From contig NZ_MQUC01000003.1 in the NCBI RefSeq assembly GCF_002994045.1, positions 2,518,501 to 2,582,500 of the forward strand: a stretch of 64,000 nt of DNA, given 5' to 3'. This stretch comes from Nonlabens agnitus (GTDB lineage Bacteria > Bacteroidota > Bacteroidia > Flavobacteriales > Flavobacteriaceae). Shown piece after piece: positions 16,299 through 24,746 of this stretch. Under the pieces are notes generated by a model. The model searched no databases, was not told where the DNA came from, and worked only from the letters and a program-made list of their open reading frames with translations. The translations under genes and the position numbers were made by a program. Position 1 is the first letter of the stretch, and every line of letters starts with the position of its first letter.

Positions 16299-16476
16299 GC
16301 AAATTTTCTTTGCTATGAAAATACGAAATACTTGAGAGTTTTAAGTGAACGGTGGTTCAAAGCACGAAACGATCACGCACTACATATACAGTTTTCCACT
16401 TATTGAAAATAAGGCACAGTGATTGACTAACTAACCATTTGAAGGCCAGTCAAAAAAGTTAAGCAAGATTTTTTAC

Positions 16477-17517
16477 TTAAACCTCGTCAAAGTTTACATT
16501 GACTTTTGCGCTGGTAGGACAAGCCTGACAAGTGAGCGTAAAACCGTCGCTGACTTCCTCATCTGTCAAAATGGAGTTCTTGCGCATTTTGACATCACCT
16601 TCCTCAATGAGTGCTATACAGCTGGAGCAAATACCACCTTGACAAGAGTAAGGTGCATCAATATCATTCTTGAGCATCACGTCCAGCATGACTTCATCAC
16701 GTCGCATGGTAAACGTGTGCGTCTCGTCATCCAGAATGACGGTAATTTCAGAAAGGTGACTGTCCTCGGTAATTTCTACATCACTTTCAGTTGATGTGAA
16801 TAGTTCAAATTTGATGTTCTCCTCAGCCAGCAATCCCTTTTCTATGAGGTTGAGTTGGATCATTTGAATCATTTCTTCAGGACCGCATAAGTACGCTTTC
16901 GCGAAAGCGAACCCTTCACAATCATTCTTCAAAAAATAGTTCAAGTTGCCTTTTGTTATCCTACCAAACAAGGCATCCTGACGCTCCTCACGGCTGAAAC
17001 AGTATTTCAACGTAAATCGCTCACCGTACTGGTCTTTAAGGTCATTGAGCTGTTCGAGATAAATGGCCTGACTTTCTGATTGATTCCCATAAATCAATGC
17101 TACTTTATTGTCAGCATCGATAGCTAGTGCGGTTTTCAAGATCGACATGATAGGCGTTATACCGCTACCTGCTGCAACCATCAAAAAGGTTCCCTTTTCT
17201 TGCTTCTCATGAATGAACAACCCATCTGGCGGCGCTACTTCTAAGGTATCGCCAGCTCGCAGTTTCATAGCATAATTTGAAAAAACGCCCAGATCTACCG
17301 CCTTGACCACCACCATTAATTGGTCGTCGTCAGGAGCGCTGCTTATGGAGTAAGCGCGACGCACCTCATTGCCATCAATCGTGGCTTTAAGTGTCAAATA
17401 CTGACCTGCCTGATATCGGAATTCTTCCTGGAGACTGCCAGGGATTTCAAAAATAATTTCAACGGCTCTAGAAGTAACCTTAGTGACTTGTTCAATGCGT
17501 AATTCGTGAAAAACCAT
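16477..17517 (-). CDS. Ferredoxin-NADP reductase-like flavoprotein with C-terminal 2Fe-2S domain (PaaE type)
   Basis: 346 residues. Domains in order: FAD-binding barrel (RAYSISSAPDDD near 55), NAD(P)-binding domain (AAGSGITPIMSILKTAL near 115; YLCGPEEMI near 209), and a plant-type 2Fe-2S ferredoxin (CQGGICSSC near 293 plus a later C in TCQACP). It passes electrons from NAD(P)H to an oxygenase. No paaABCD genes are present, so the partner is unknown. An exact palindrome (16894-16909) encodes FAFAKA just before the conserved YLCGPEE strand. It is divergent from the DUF5687 permease gene. Confidence 0.88.
   Translation of the reverse strand: MVFHELRIEQVTKVTSRAVEIIFEIPGSLQEEFRYQAGQYLTLKATIDGNEVRRAYSISSAPDDDQLMVVVKAVDLGVFSNYAMKLRAGDTLEVAPPDGLFIHEKQEKGTFLMVAAGSGITPIMSILKTALAIDADNKVALIYGNQSESQAIYLEQLNDLKDQYGERFTLKYCFSREERQDALFGRITKGNLNYFLKNDCEGFAFAKAYLCGPEEMIQMIQLNLIEKGLLAEENIKFELFTSTESDVEITEDSHLSEITVILDDETHTFTMRRDEVMLDVMLKNDIDAPYSCQGGICSSCIALIEEGDVKMRKNSILTDEEVSDGFTLTCQACPTSAKVNVNFDEV
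16894..16909. repeat. Iterated palindrome copy (in reductase gene)
   Basis: Exact 16-mer, read as FAFAKA. Confidence 0.95.
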
Positions 17518-17612
17518 GTGTCGATTAATTGGGCTGCAAAAATAAGAAACAGAGAAAGAGTTGTAACATTTTTAATTTTATCTTCACTAATCCAGCAACT
17601 AACCTTACTACC

Positions 17613-19091
17613 ATGTTCAAACTCTTTGCTAGTCTAGAATGGAAAAGTTTCTTTAGATCTGCTGCCTTCAAGCAAAATCTTTTCTTCAAGATATTTATAG
17701 GTTTTTTTGCTGTTCTCTTTTTGCTGGAATTTGCCGCTTTGGGCGCTGGAAGCTTCTATATCCTGAAAAATTTTATTGAGGACGGCGACATCCTAGCATC
17801 TGATCCTTTAGCGGTAATTAACCAATTCTTGATCTATTGGTTTGCGGTTGATCTCATATTTAGATATTTCTTCCAAAAAATGCCTGTGGCTAATATCAAG
17901 CCACTTCTCTATTTACCTTTTACTAAAGGAAAGATCGTTCAATATGCGATGGGAAAAACGGTGATCTCGTTTTTTAATATTCTACCGGCATTCTTTTTTA
18001 TTCCATTTTCCATTGTCCTATTAATAGAAGGCTATGACCCTATAGGCGTGATAAGCTGGCATCTTGCGATGCTGTCCATCACATTATTGCTCAATTTTTT
18101 GAATATTTTTCTTAATAATCTAGATAAGGTATTCTATCCAGTAGTGATCCTTATAGCAGGTCTTGCCGCTATACAATACTACGGCTACTTTGATATCACC
18201 AGTTACACACAGCCTATGTTTGACTTTTTCTATAGTCAGCCATGGAGTTTTGTCTTGCCGCTGGCGCTGACCGTTTTTAGTGGCCAATATGCCTATGTCT
18301 ATTTTAAAAAACAGCTGTATCTGGATGCAGGACTCAAAACCAAACATGAAACCGCTACCACAGAAAATCTGGATTTTCTCAATCGCTTTGGGAAAATGTC
18401 AACTTACCTTAAGAATGATGTGAAGCTCATACGCCGCAACAAACGAGCTAGGACCACTTTTATCATGGGATTCTTATTTATGTTCTACGGCCTTTATTTT
18501 ATTGCTGTAGGTCAAGGCGAATGGATGAAGGTTTTTGCCGCATTGTTTTGTACAGGTGGTTTCCTATTCAGTTTTGGTGGTCTGGTGCCGTCATGGGATA
18601 GCAGCTACTATAAATTGATGATGGCGCAGAATATTCCCTATCGTGAGTTTCTTTTGAGCAAATGGTGGCTCATGGTGGTTGTGACCGGCTTTAGCACCTT
18701 GCTTAGTTGCTTCTATGTCTATTTTGGTATCGAGTGGCTTTATGCCATTCTTGCCGGCGCCGTTTACAACATTGGACTCAATGCATCCATCACATTGCTG
18801 GGTGGTGCCTATGTAAAAACGCCCATCGATTTGACGAGCAATAAGAAAGCCTTTGGCGACAGTAAGGCCTTCAATGTCAAAACGCTCTTGCTTACCATTC
18901 CTAAAATGATCTTGCCCGTGATTATATATTATGCATTTTCTCTAACCATTAATAGCGAGGCTGGATTTATTGCCATTGCGGCAACTGGGCTGCTGGGATT
19001 GCTTTTCCGGGATAAGATCTTGACTATTGTAGAGAATGTGTATAAGAACGAGAAATACGATACAATTGCTGCCTATGCGCAAAAGGATTGA
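17613..19091 (+). CDS. DUF5687 family protein, ABC exporter membrane subunit
   Basis: 492 residues from the ATG at 17613 (MFKLFASLEWKSFFRSAAF). The open frame extends upstream to 17529, but the typical family start and absence of homology favour 17613. About ten to twelve hydrophobic segments are visible. DUF5687 proteins are Bacteroidota ABC-2-like permeases encoded with an ATPase, and the ATPase gene follows here after 80 nt that hold an exact palindrome copy. The exported substrate is unknown. It is divergent from the PaaE-type reductase. Confidence 0.85.
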   Translation: MFKLFASLEWKSFFRSAAFKQNLFFKIFIGFFAVLFLLEFAALGAGSFYILKNFIEDGDILASDPLAVINQFLIYWFAVDLIFRYFFQKMPVANIKPLLYLPFTKGKIVQYAMGKTVISFFNILPAFFFIPFSIVLLIEGYDPIGVISWHLAMLSITLLLNFLNIFLNNLDKVFYPVVILIAGLAAIQYYGYFDITSYTQPMFDFFYSQPWSFVLPLALTVFSGQYAYVYFKKQLYLDAGLKTKHETATTENLDFLNRFGKMSTYLKNDVKLIRRNKRARTTFIMGFLFMFYGLYFIAVGQGEWMKVFAALFCTGGFLFSFGGLVPSWDSSYYKLMMAQNIPYREFLLSKWWLMVVVTGFSTLLSCFYVYFGIEWLYAILAGAVYNIGLNASITLLGGAYVKTPIDLTSNKKAFGDSKAFNVKTLLLTIPKMILPVIIYYAFSLTINSEAGFIAIAATGLLGLLFRDKILTIVENVYKNEKYDTIAAYAQKD

Positions 19092-19114
19092 TGTGAAAAT
19101 GGCTTGAACTATTT

Positions 19115-19130
19115 CGCTTTCGCGAAAGCG
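19115..19130. repeat. Iterated palindrome copy (intergenic)
   Basis: Exact 16-mer, 24 nt after the permease stop and before the ATPase gene. It could form an RNA hairpin. Confidence 0.95.
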
Positions 19131-19171
19131 AACTCCTACCAAAACTCTTAACCAACACTAAAACATTTGAA

Positions 19172-19930
19172 ATGATCCACATACAGAACCTTTCCAAAAA
19201 ATACAACGACACCACAGTTCTTGATATCGAAAGCCTGCAAATTCCTAGAGGACAGGCTGTCGGGCTGGTTGGGAACAACGGTGCTGGTAAGACCACGTTG
19301 TTTTCCCTATTGCTGGACTTGATTGAACCTACCACGGGACATATCATGTCCAATGATATTCAGGTCAATGAAAGCGAAGGATGGAAGCCTTTCACCAGCG
19401 CGTTTGTCGATGAGAGTTTCTTGATAGGCTACTTGACGCCAGAGGAATATTTCTATTTCATAGGCGAGCTGCGCGGACAGAACAAAGCAGATATCGATGC
19501 TCTTATGGAAAAGCATGCCGATTTCTTCAACGGTGAGGCGATAGGTCAAAAAAAATACCTGCGTGACCTTTCTAAGGGTAACCAGAAAAAAGTTGGGATT
19601 ATCGCTGCTCTTATAGGGAACCCTGAAGTGATCATTCTGGATGAGCCGTTTGCCAATCTGGACCCATCAACACAGATAAGGCTTAAAGCGATCATAAAGG
19701 ATCTGTCTAACGACCCTAATGTCACCATGCTTATCTCAAGCCACGATTTGATTCACGTGACCGAGGTGGCGCAACGCGTTGTACTGTTAGAAAAGGGTAA
19801 GGTCGTGATGGATCAAGTGAAGGATGCAGCTACCTTTGGCCAGCTGGAAAAGTACTTTATGGGAATTAGTGAACTTCATATAATTCCAGCCGAAGAAAAT
19901 ACCATGATTGCTAATTCTGAAGAAGAATAG
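19172..19930 (+). CDS. ABC transporter ATP-binding protein
   Basis: 252 residues. Walker A GNNGAGKTT (about 33-41), signature LSKGNQKKV (near 133), Walker B VIILDEPFANLDP (near 152) and the switch histidine in SSHDL are all present, so it should be an active ATPase. Immediately after the DUF5687 permease gene, it is almost surely that protein's motor. Two small membrane-protein genes follow within 10 nt and probably belong to the same operon. The start is the ATG at 19172, just before MIHIQNLSKKY. Confidence 0.93.
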   Translation: MIHIQNLSKKYNDTTVLDIESLQIPRGQAVGLVGNNGAGKTTLFSLLLDLIEPTTGHIMSNDIQVNESEGWKPFTSAFVDESFLIGYLTPEEYFYFIGELRGQNKADIDALMEKHADFFNGEAIGQKKYLRDLSKGNQKKVGIIAALIGNPEVIILDEPFANLDPSTQIRLKAIIKDLSNDPNVTMLISSHDLIHVTEVAQRVVLLEKGKVVMDQVKDAATFGQLEKYFMGISELHIIPAEENTMIANSEEE

Positions 19931-19932
19931 AA

Positions 19933-20166
19933 ATGTCACCTAATATCAAAGCGTTCCTTATTTATTTTGTTTGTTTTATAGTCCTGTATTTGGTTTCTAA
20001 GTTTCTCTTAGGTTTTATTGTGGAGGAGCAAAACCTTTGGTCCCATTACCTCCCAATAATTATTGCAGCTATATTGTCTCCTAGACCTCGTGTTAAAAAA
20101 ACTGCTAATGGAAAAGAGTATGGTTATAAAAGTATTTTCTCCAAGAAGCGCTACATTCTCAAATAA
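19933..20166 (+). CDS. Small two-helix membrane protein, tandem copy 1
   Basis: 77 residues. Two hydrophobic segments (about 6-27 and 36-50) are followed by a basic tail ending EYGYKSIFSKKRYILK. It starts 2 nt after the ATPase stop. It is clearly related to the next gene: both open MSP(N/K)IK(A/V)FLIY, share P(R/K)P in the middle, and end YG-KSIF-KK. I recognise no named family. The pair could be accessory subunits of the exporter, which is inference from position alone. Confidence 0.7.
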   Translation: MSPNIKAFLIYFVCFIVLYLVSKFLLGFIVEEQNLWSHYLPIIIAAILSPRPRVKKTANGKEYGYKSIFSKKRYILK

Positions 20167-20175
20167 GAAAAAGAA

Positions 20176-20409
20176 ATGTCCCCAAAAATCAAAGTATTCC
20201 TAATCTACGGCATTAGCTTCATGCTCGTGTTTCTTATTACGCGGTTTATTCTAGTACAGTTTTATCCAGAACCTAGTATGTGGCTCACTTTTATTCCGCT
20301 AGGTGTAGGAATGATACTGGCGCCCAAGCCACACATTGAAGAAACCCAATCTGGACGGCAGTATGGTTTGAAGAGTATTTTCTTTAAGAAGATCATTCAC
20401 ATCAAATAA
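20176..20409 (+). CDS. Small two-helix membrane protein, tandem copy 2
   Basis: 77 residues, the same length as the preceding gene and about 40 percent identical to it by eye. The start MSPKIKVFLIYGISF and end QYGLKSIFFKKIIHIK align end to end with copy 1. The genes are 9 nt apart, so this is a tandem duplication that has diverged. The hydrophobic segments are kept while the linker changed. The function is unknown; context suggests a role with the adjoining ABC exporter. Confidence 0.7.
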   Translation: MSPKIKVFLIYGISFMLVFLITRFILVQFYPEPSMWLTFIPLGVGMILAPKPHIEETQSGRQYGLKSIFFKKIIHIK

Positions 20410-20451
20410 TTTTTCGCCTGTGTTGATCCCCTAATTTATATTGATGAGTCA

Positions 20452-20811
20452 ATGAAACCAACAGCCCAACATAATGAACGCATAGCTAGCATGAAGTTTT
20501 CTTCAGTATATCCTCACTATGTCTCCAAGATTGAAAAAAAGGGAAGAACCGTAGCAGAGCTTCATGAGGTGATCCAGTGGTTGACAGGCTACAATGAGGA
20601 GCAATTACTCGACTATAGCAGTGGTGATGCTACTTTTCAAAACTTTTTTGCAAACGCACAGCTACATCCTAATGCTCACTTGATCAAGGGCGTGATATGC
20701 GGCTATAGAATTGAAGAAATCGATAATTCTTTGACACAACAGGTTAGATATTTAGATAAACTTGTAGATGAACTGGCTAAGGGACGTACCATGGAAAAAA
20801 TTCTTAGATAA
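20452..20811 (+). CDS. DUF2200 family protein
   Basis: 119 residues, soluble, with the DUF2200 pattern: IASMKFSSVYPHYVSKIEKKGR at the start, EVIQWLTGYNEEQL near 41, and PNAHLIKGVICGYRIEEI near 75. It is a conserved small cytoplasmic family without known function. It starts 43 nt after the tandem membrane genes, and could be on the same transcript. After it, 20812-21008 contains a hairpin (AAGCTTCTC with GAGATAAGCTT) and a promoter box for porW, with no convincing gene. Confidence 0.8.
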   Translation: MKPTAQHNERIASMKFSSVYPHYVSKIEKKGRTVAELHEVIQWLTGYNEEQLLDYSSGDATFQNFFANAQLHPNAHLIKGVICGYRIEEIDNSLTQQVRYLDKLVDELAKGRTMEKILR

Positions 20812-20941
20812 ATGCGGGCGGTTTATAATGAAAAGGAAACACCTCTATCCATCATAAAAATCTTCACATCAAGCTTCTCAAAAAAACCGAGATAAGCTTA
20901 GAGCTAATTGTCGTTATTTGCGGGCTCGACACATAATTCCT

Positions 20942-20949
20942 TATTTTTG
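20942..20949 (+). promoter_or_regulatory. -7 promoter box for porW
   Basis: TATTTTTG, an exact TAnnTTTG, with a TTTG about 21 nt upstream. An out-of-frame ATG at 20984 lies between this box and the porW start. Confidence 0.5.
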
Positions 20950-21008
20950 AACGGTATCACAATATCATAACCCTACAACAGTTATGATAGCTAGAAAAAA
21001 GAGCTCGT

Positions 21009-23630
21009 TTGAAAAATCTTTTTGCTTTTACTGCCATCATTTTTTGCCTGCTGCTAGTTCTCGCCAGTTGTAGCCGTAAGAATGATTCTTTTATTAGCCG
21101 CAACCTGCATGCGGTTGGTACAGAATATAATACGCTCTATAATGGCAATCTTGCTTTACAGGCTGGACTGGATAATATAGAGGCAAATTATAGGGACAAC
21201 TACTGGGATATCTTGCCCGTAGAGCGCCTGACAGTCAAAGACGAAATAAGAGTTAGTGCAGACGACCGGTCTGATCCCAACTTTTCACTAGCCGAAGAAA
21301 AGGCCGTCAAGGCAGTTCAAAAACACAGCATGCTTATCGACGGTGAAGAAGTGAACCCACAAATCGACGAGGCCTATATGCTACTGGGAAAAGCCCGTTA
21401 TTATGATCAGCGCTTTATTCCTTCGTTAGAAGCTTTCAACTATGTATTGCAATTCATGCCAGAATCTGATGAGATTAGAATGGCAAAAATCTGGCGCGAG
21501 AAGACCAACATGCGCCTGGAGAACAATGAAATTGCCATTGAAAATTTACAACAGCTTATCAAAGAAGACAGTCTCGAGATTGAGCGTGAAGAATTGATTC
21601 TTGCTAATGCTACTTTGGCTCAGGCTTATCTTAATGTGGATAAAGTTGACAGTGCGCTTATTTATATGAACCGCGCTGCCCAAAAAACAAAGGATCGAGC
21701 CACTGAAGGTCGTTACAAATTCATTGCCGGACAGCTTTTTGCAAAGGCAGGTCAAAGAGACAGTGCCATTGCACATTTTGACGAGGTCATTGAATTACAT
21801 AGGAAAATACCTCGCAACTACTACGTCAACGCCTTCATAGAAAAAATCAAACTTAGAGATACGGTAGAACAGTCTGATGATGAGTTTCTAGAAGTGTTCA
21901 ATGAGCTGGAAGAAAACAGGGAAAATAGGCCATGGCTGGATATCATCAATTATCGCAAGGCCATATACCTGGAAACTATCGACAGTGTAGACGGCGCCGT
22001 GGCTTATTATAACAAGTCCTTGAAAGCCGGCGATAGAGATCCATATTTACAGGGAAACATCTATGATGCTTTGGGCCGCATCAGTTTTGACGATGCCCGT
22101 TTTGAAACAGCTGGAAAATATTTTGATAGCGCATCTACCAGATATGAGGATAAATCCAGAGAACAGCGTGCGGTTATCAAGAAGAGAGAAAATCTGGCAG
22201 ATATTATTCTTTACGAGAGCAATCGCCGCAGTGCTGACAGTCTCTTGAGTATCGTTGCCATGAGCGACGGCGAACGAGTAGAATATTACAACAACTACAT
22301 AGAAGAACTAAAAGAGCGCGAGGCACAGCTAGCCGAACAGGCAGCCATAGAAGAAGCAAATCTTGCCCAGCAAAAAACAGCCCTTGCGACCATCCAGACC
22401 AACAATTCCGTTAATAACAGATTGGGGCCACCTAGTGGTGCTACCATAAATGATTCAGGTCCAACAAGCACCAACAGTGGTTTCTATTTTTATATACCGG
22501 CAACGGTGGCAAGAGGCAAGTTGCAGTTTAGGGCTATTTGGGGAAATCGCGCCCTCAAGGATAATTGGAATCTGGCGAGCGTGAACAGCAACCTGATCGA
22601 TGAGGCGACAGACGGTAGTGTCACCGCCATAGAAAACGGCGATCTAGCTCCAGAATATCAAGCAGCCTACTACATTGACCGCTTACCAAAAGGTCAAGTG
22701 GCATTGGATAGCATTGCGGGAGCTCGCGATTTTGCCTACTATCAGTTGGGTGTTTTGTATAAGGAGAAATTCAAGCGCAATGACCTTGCGATCGATAGGT
22801 TTGAAACGCTTTTGACCTTTGAGCCAGAAGAAAAGCTGCTGCTTCCTACGCTGTACAATCTATACTTAATGGGTCGTGACGGCTCAAATGACGGTAGTGA
22901 TATCGCTTTCGCGAAAGCGGAACAATACAAATCCACCATCATATCACAATATCCTGAAACCAGATACGCACAAATCCTTCAAAATCCTGACGGCAAACTT
23001 GACACCAGTGAAACTGCAGAAGGTGTCTATAATCGCATCTTCAAACAGTACGAGCAAGAAAACTATGCTGCTGTTATTGAACAGGCAAACAATCAAATCA
23101 TCCGTTTTGCGGGCGATCCCATCATTCCAAAGTTGGAACTTTTAAAGACCTATGCATCGGGTAGACTATATGGATTCAAGGCCTATAAAGAAGGTCTTGA
23201 TTTTATTGCATTGAACTATCCCAGTACAGAAGTAGGTAAGGAAGCCGCAGTTCTAGCGGCAGATGCAGAAAAACTAGTGATCCCAAGTGAATTTGCACCA
23301 GAGGAAAACAGCAATAACTTTAAGCTGGTCTATACCGTCGATGCGGCAAATGAGCAGCTTATCAATGACTTAAAACTCAATCTGGAACAACCAGCAAAAG
23401 CATTAGGTAGCGACATCACTTATTCCATAGATGTTTACACACCGCAACAGTCACTGCTCGTCATTCATGGTATGAAAACCAAAGATAGAGCAGCACAAGT
23501 GGCCACCTATCTGGATGAAAATCTGAAAGGCGTCGAGCTACCTTCCATGCCGGTAGCCATATCGTCAGAAAACTACAAGATCATACAGGTTTACAAGAGC
23601 CTCAACGATTACATGATACAGATCCCATAA
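21009..23630 (+). CDS. porW: Type IX secretion system lipoprotein PorW/SprE (TPR protein)
   Basis: 873 residues. The signal peptide ends in a lipobox VLASC (Cys20-21). NLHAVGTEYNTLYNGNLAL and YWDILPVERL near the start match the PorW/SprE family, with TPR-like helices through the first half. SprE/PorW is needed for type IX secretion and gliding, probably linking outer-membrane parts to the motor. An in-frame stop at 20988 forces the TTG start at 21009. An exact palindrome (22904-22919) encodes IAFAKA near residue 633. Bactofilin follows after 11 nt. Confidence 0.9.
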   Translation: MKNLFAFTAIIFCLLLVLASCSRKNDSFISRNLHAVGTEYNTLYNGNLALQAGLDNIEANYRDNYWDILPVERLTVKDEIRVSADDRSDPNFSLAEEKAVKAVQKHSMLIDGEEVNPQIDEAYMLLGKARYYDQRFIPSLEAFNYVLQFMPESDEIRMAKIWREKTNMRLENNEIAIENLQQLIKEDSLEIEREELILANATLAQAYLNVDKVDSALIYMNRAAQKTKDRATEGRYKFIAGQLFAKAGQRDSAIAHFDEVIELHRKIPRNYYVNAFIEKIKLRDTVEQSDDEFLEVFNELEENRENRPWLDIINYRKAIYLETIDSVDGAVAYYNKSLKAGDRDPYLQGNIYDALGRISFDDARFETAGKYFDSASTRYEDKSREQRAVIKKRENLADIILYESNRRSADSLLSIVAMSDGERVEYYNNYIEELKEREAQLAEQAAIEEANLAQQKTALATIQTNNSVNNRLGPPSGATINDSGPTSTNSGFYFYIPATVARGKLQFRAIWGNRALKDNWNLASVNSNLIDEATDGSVTAIENGDLAPEYQAAYYIDRLPKGQVALDSIAGARDFAYYQLGVLYKEKFKRNDLAIDRFETLLTFEPEEKLLLPTLYNLYLMGRDGSNDGSDIAFAKAEQYKSTIISQYPETRYAQILQNPDGKLDTSETAEGVYNRIFKQYEQENYAAVIEQANNQIIRFAGDPIIPKLELLKTYASGRLYGFKAYKEGLDFIALNYPSTEVGKEAAVLAADAEKLVIPSEFAPEENSNNFKLVYTVDAANEQLINDLKLNLEQPAKALGSDITYSIDVYTPQQSLLVIHGMKTKDRAAQVATYLDENLKGVELPSMPVAISSENYKIIQVYKSLNDYMIQIP
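22904..22919. repeat. Iterated palindrome copy (in porW)
   Basis: Exact 16-mer, read as AFAKA between two helical repeats. Confidence 0.95.
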
Positions 23631-23641
23631 CCATTCCCCAT

Positions 23642-24031
23642 ATGAAATCAAACAAAGCAACAGAACTAATGGGCAACTCTCAAAACAGAATTGCCAAAGG
23701 AACCGTCATTAAAGGTGATATCAATAGCGAGGCTGGTTTTAGAATCGATGGTGAAATCATAGGTACCTTAACCACACCTGCAAAAGTGGTGATAGGGAAA
23801 GACGGGAAAATTGACGGCACACTTGAATGTACCAATGCAGATATTGAAGGTACCTTCTCTGGTAACCTTAAAGTAAGTAGCCTATTGTCTTTAAAATCCA
23901 CGGCTATTATTGAAGGCGATGTAAGCACCGGCAAATTATCTGTAGAACCTGGCGCGACCTTCAACGCATCCTGTACCATGGATAGTGGCGTGAAGTCCAT
24001 TGCAAATGGCCAGCAGGGAAAATCTGCTTAG
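23642..24031 (+). CDS. Bactofilin (polymer-forming cytoskeletal protein)
   Basis: 129 residues. The core (about 18-105) is a run of short beta-strand repeats (IAKGTVIKGDINSEAGFRID, VVIGKDGKIDGTLECTNADI) typical of the DUF583 right-handed helix. It would polymerise without nucleotides and scaffold cell-shape or envelope proteins. It sits 11 nt after porW and ahead of the ATP synthase cluster, an order I recall as usual in Flavobacteriia. Its 3' end overlaps the start of the broken atpZ by 26 nt. The ATG at 23642 follows the porW stop directly. Confidence 0.92.
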   Translation: MKSNKATELMGNSQNRIAKGTVIKGDINSEAGFRIDGEIIGTLTTPAKVVIGKDGKIDGTLECTNADIEGTFSGNLKVSSLLSLKSTAIIEGDVSTGKLSVEPGATFNASCTMDSGVKSIANGQQGKSA

Positions 24032-24222
24032 GACTTGTGGGATCTTTTAAGGGATAGCGATCCAGATGCTGGCAATCATAGCTGTTCTGGCAAGGTTGTG
24101 ACGCTTGGGTCTTTAATAAAATCCTTATCATTTTAGGCGTAATGTTGGGTGTCTGTCTTTCTATATATGTCGTGTTCATTCCATTAAAACGCATCAACAT
24201 TCACAATAGCCACACATCATAA
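24006..24222 (+). pseudogene. Broken atpZ-like gene (AtpZ/AtpI family)
   Basis: From ATG 24006 (inside the bactofilin 3' end) the frame reads MASRENLLRTCGIF, a TAA stop at 24048-24050, then GIAIQMLAIIAVLARL. The TAA replaces what would be a serine of the family FSGIAIQM block. A shift near 24099 then continues DAWVFNKILIILGVMLG and VCLSIYVVFIPLKR to the TAA at 24220. Both membrane helices of an AtpZ protein are recognisable, but two separate lesions break it. Position between bactofilin and atpB matches the normal atpZ locus. Confidence 0.65.
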
Positions 24223-24246
24223 CTATTTAAAACCAGTCCGCTTATT

Positions 24247-24612
24247 TTGAAATTTTACCTCAAGACTTTTCTCATCGTCGCCTTTTTAACGGTCGCTGCA
24301 TATTTCTTGCACAGCTGGTGGATTGTCGATCCCGCAATCCCGCTTGCGAGAACGTACAACTTTCTAGGAACCGCAACGTTTGTTACGGTAAGTGCGCTGC
24401 GCTTTGTACACTTTTATGTTCCAGAGAAATTAGGGTATGCATTCATGGCCGCGATCTTTGTGAAATGCGGTTTGGCGATCGTTTGTTTTCCAGAATTGAT
24501 CGTGAAAAACTCTGGATTGAATTTGATGGAGGTTTTGGGGTTTCTAGTGCCTTATTTCATATTCCTGTTCATTGAAGTAGTGATCGTCATCAAATGGCTC
24601 AATGATAATTGA
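24247..24612 (+). CDS. AtpI-like four-helix membrane protein (DUF6168-like)
   Basis: 121 residues with four hydrophobic segments (about 5-20, 38-52, 62-80 and 95-116). It lies between the broken atpZ and atpB, where Flavobacteriia usually carry a small membrane protein of this length that I recall as DUF6168. By position it may aid assembly of the c-ring or ion supply to ATP synthase, as AtpI does. The start is TTG at 24247; no ATG precedes the first helix. An exact 26-nt palindrome (24615-24640) begins 3 nt after its stop. Confidence 0.65.
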   Translation: MKFYLKTFLIVAFLTVAAYFLHSWWIVDPAIPLARTYNFLGTATFVTVSALRFVHFYVPEKLGYAFMAAIFVKCGLAIVCFPELIVKNSGLNLMEVLGFLVPYFIFLFIEVVIVIKWLNDN

Positions 24613-24619
24613 TTGGGTT

Positions 24620-24635
24620 CGCTTTCGCGAAAGCG
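24620..24635. repeat. Iterated palindrome copy (intergenic, before atpB)
   Basis: Exact 16-mer within a 26-bp perfect palindrome (24615-24640), directly behind the AtpI-like gene. Confidence 0.95.
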
Positions 24636-24699
24636 AACCCACAACAGTTTCAAGAAATTAATCTAAATAAAAGGACTATTTTAAGATTGTTTTTTGTCA

Positions 24700-24707
24700 T
24701 ACATTTG
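24700..24707 (+). promoter_or_regulatory. -7 promoter box of the ATP synthase operon
   Basis: TACATTTG, an exact TAnnTTTG, 40 nt before the atpB ATG and downstream of the palindrome. Confidence 0.55.
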
Positions 24708-24746
24708 CACCCGAATTAAAAGACCCAATTTTTTAAGGTGTTTCAC

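Noticed and set aside
20984-21073. ATG-started frame overlapping the porW start
   Set aside because: About 29 residues of no recognisable character, out of frame with the clear porW signal peptide.
24738-24746. GTG start for atpB
   Set aside because: AAGGTG is better read as the ribosome site for the ATG at 24747.
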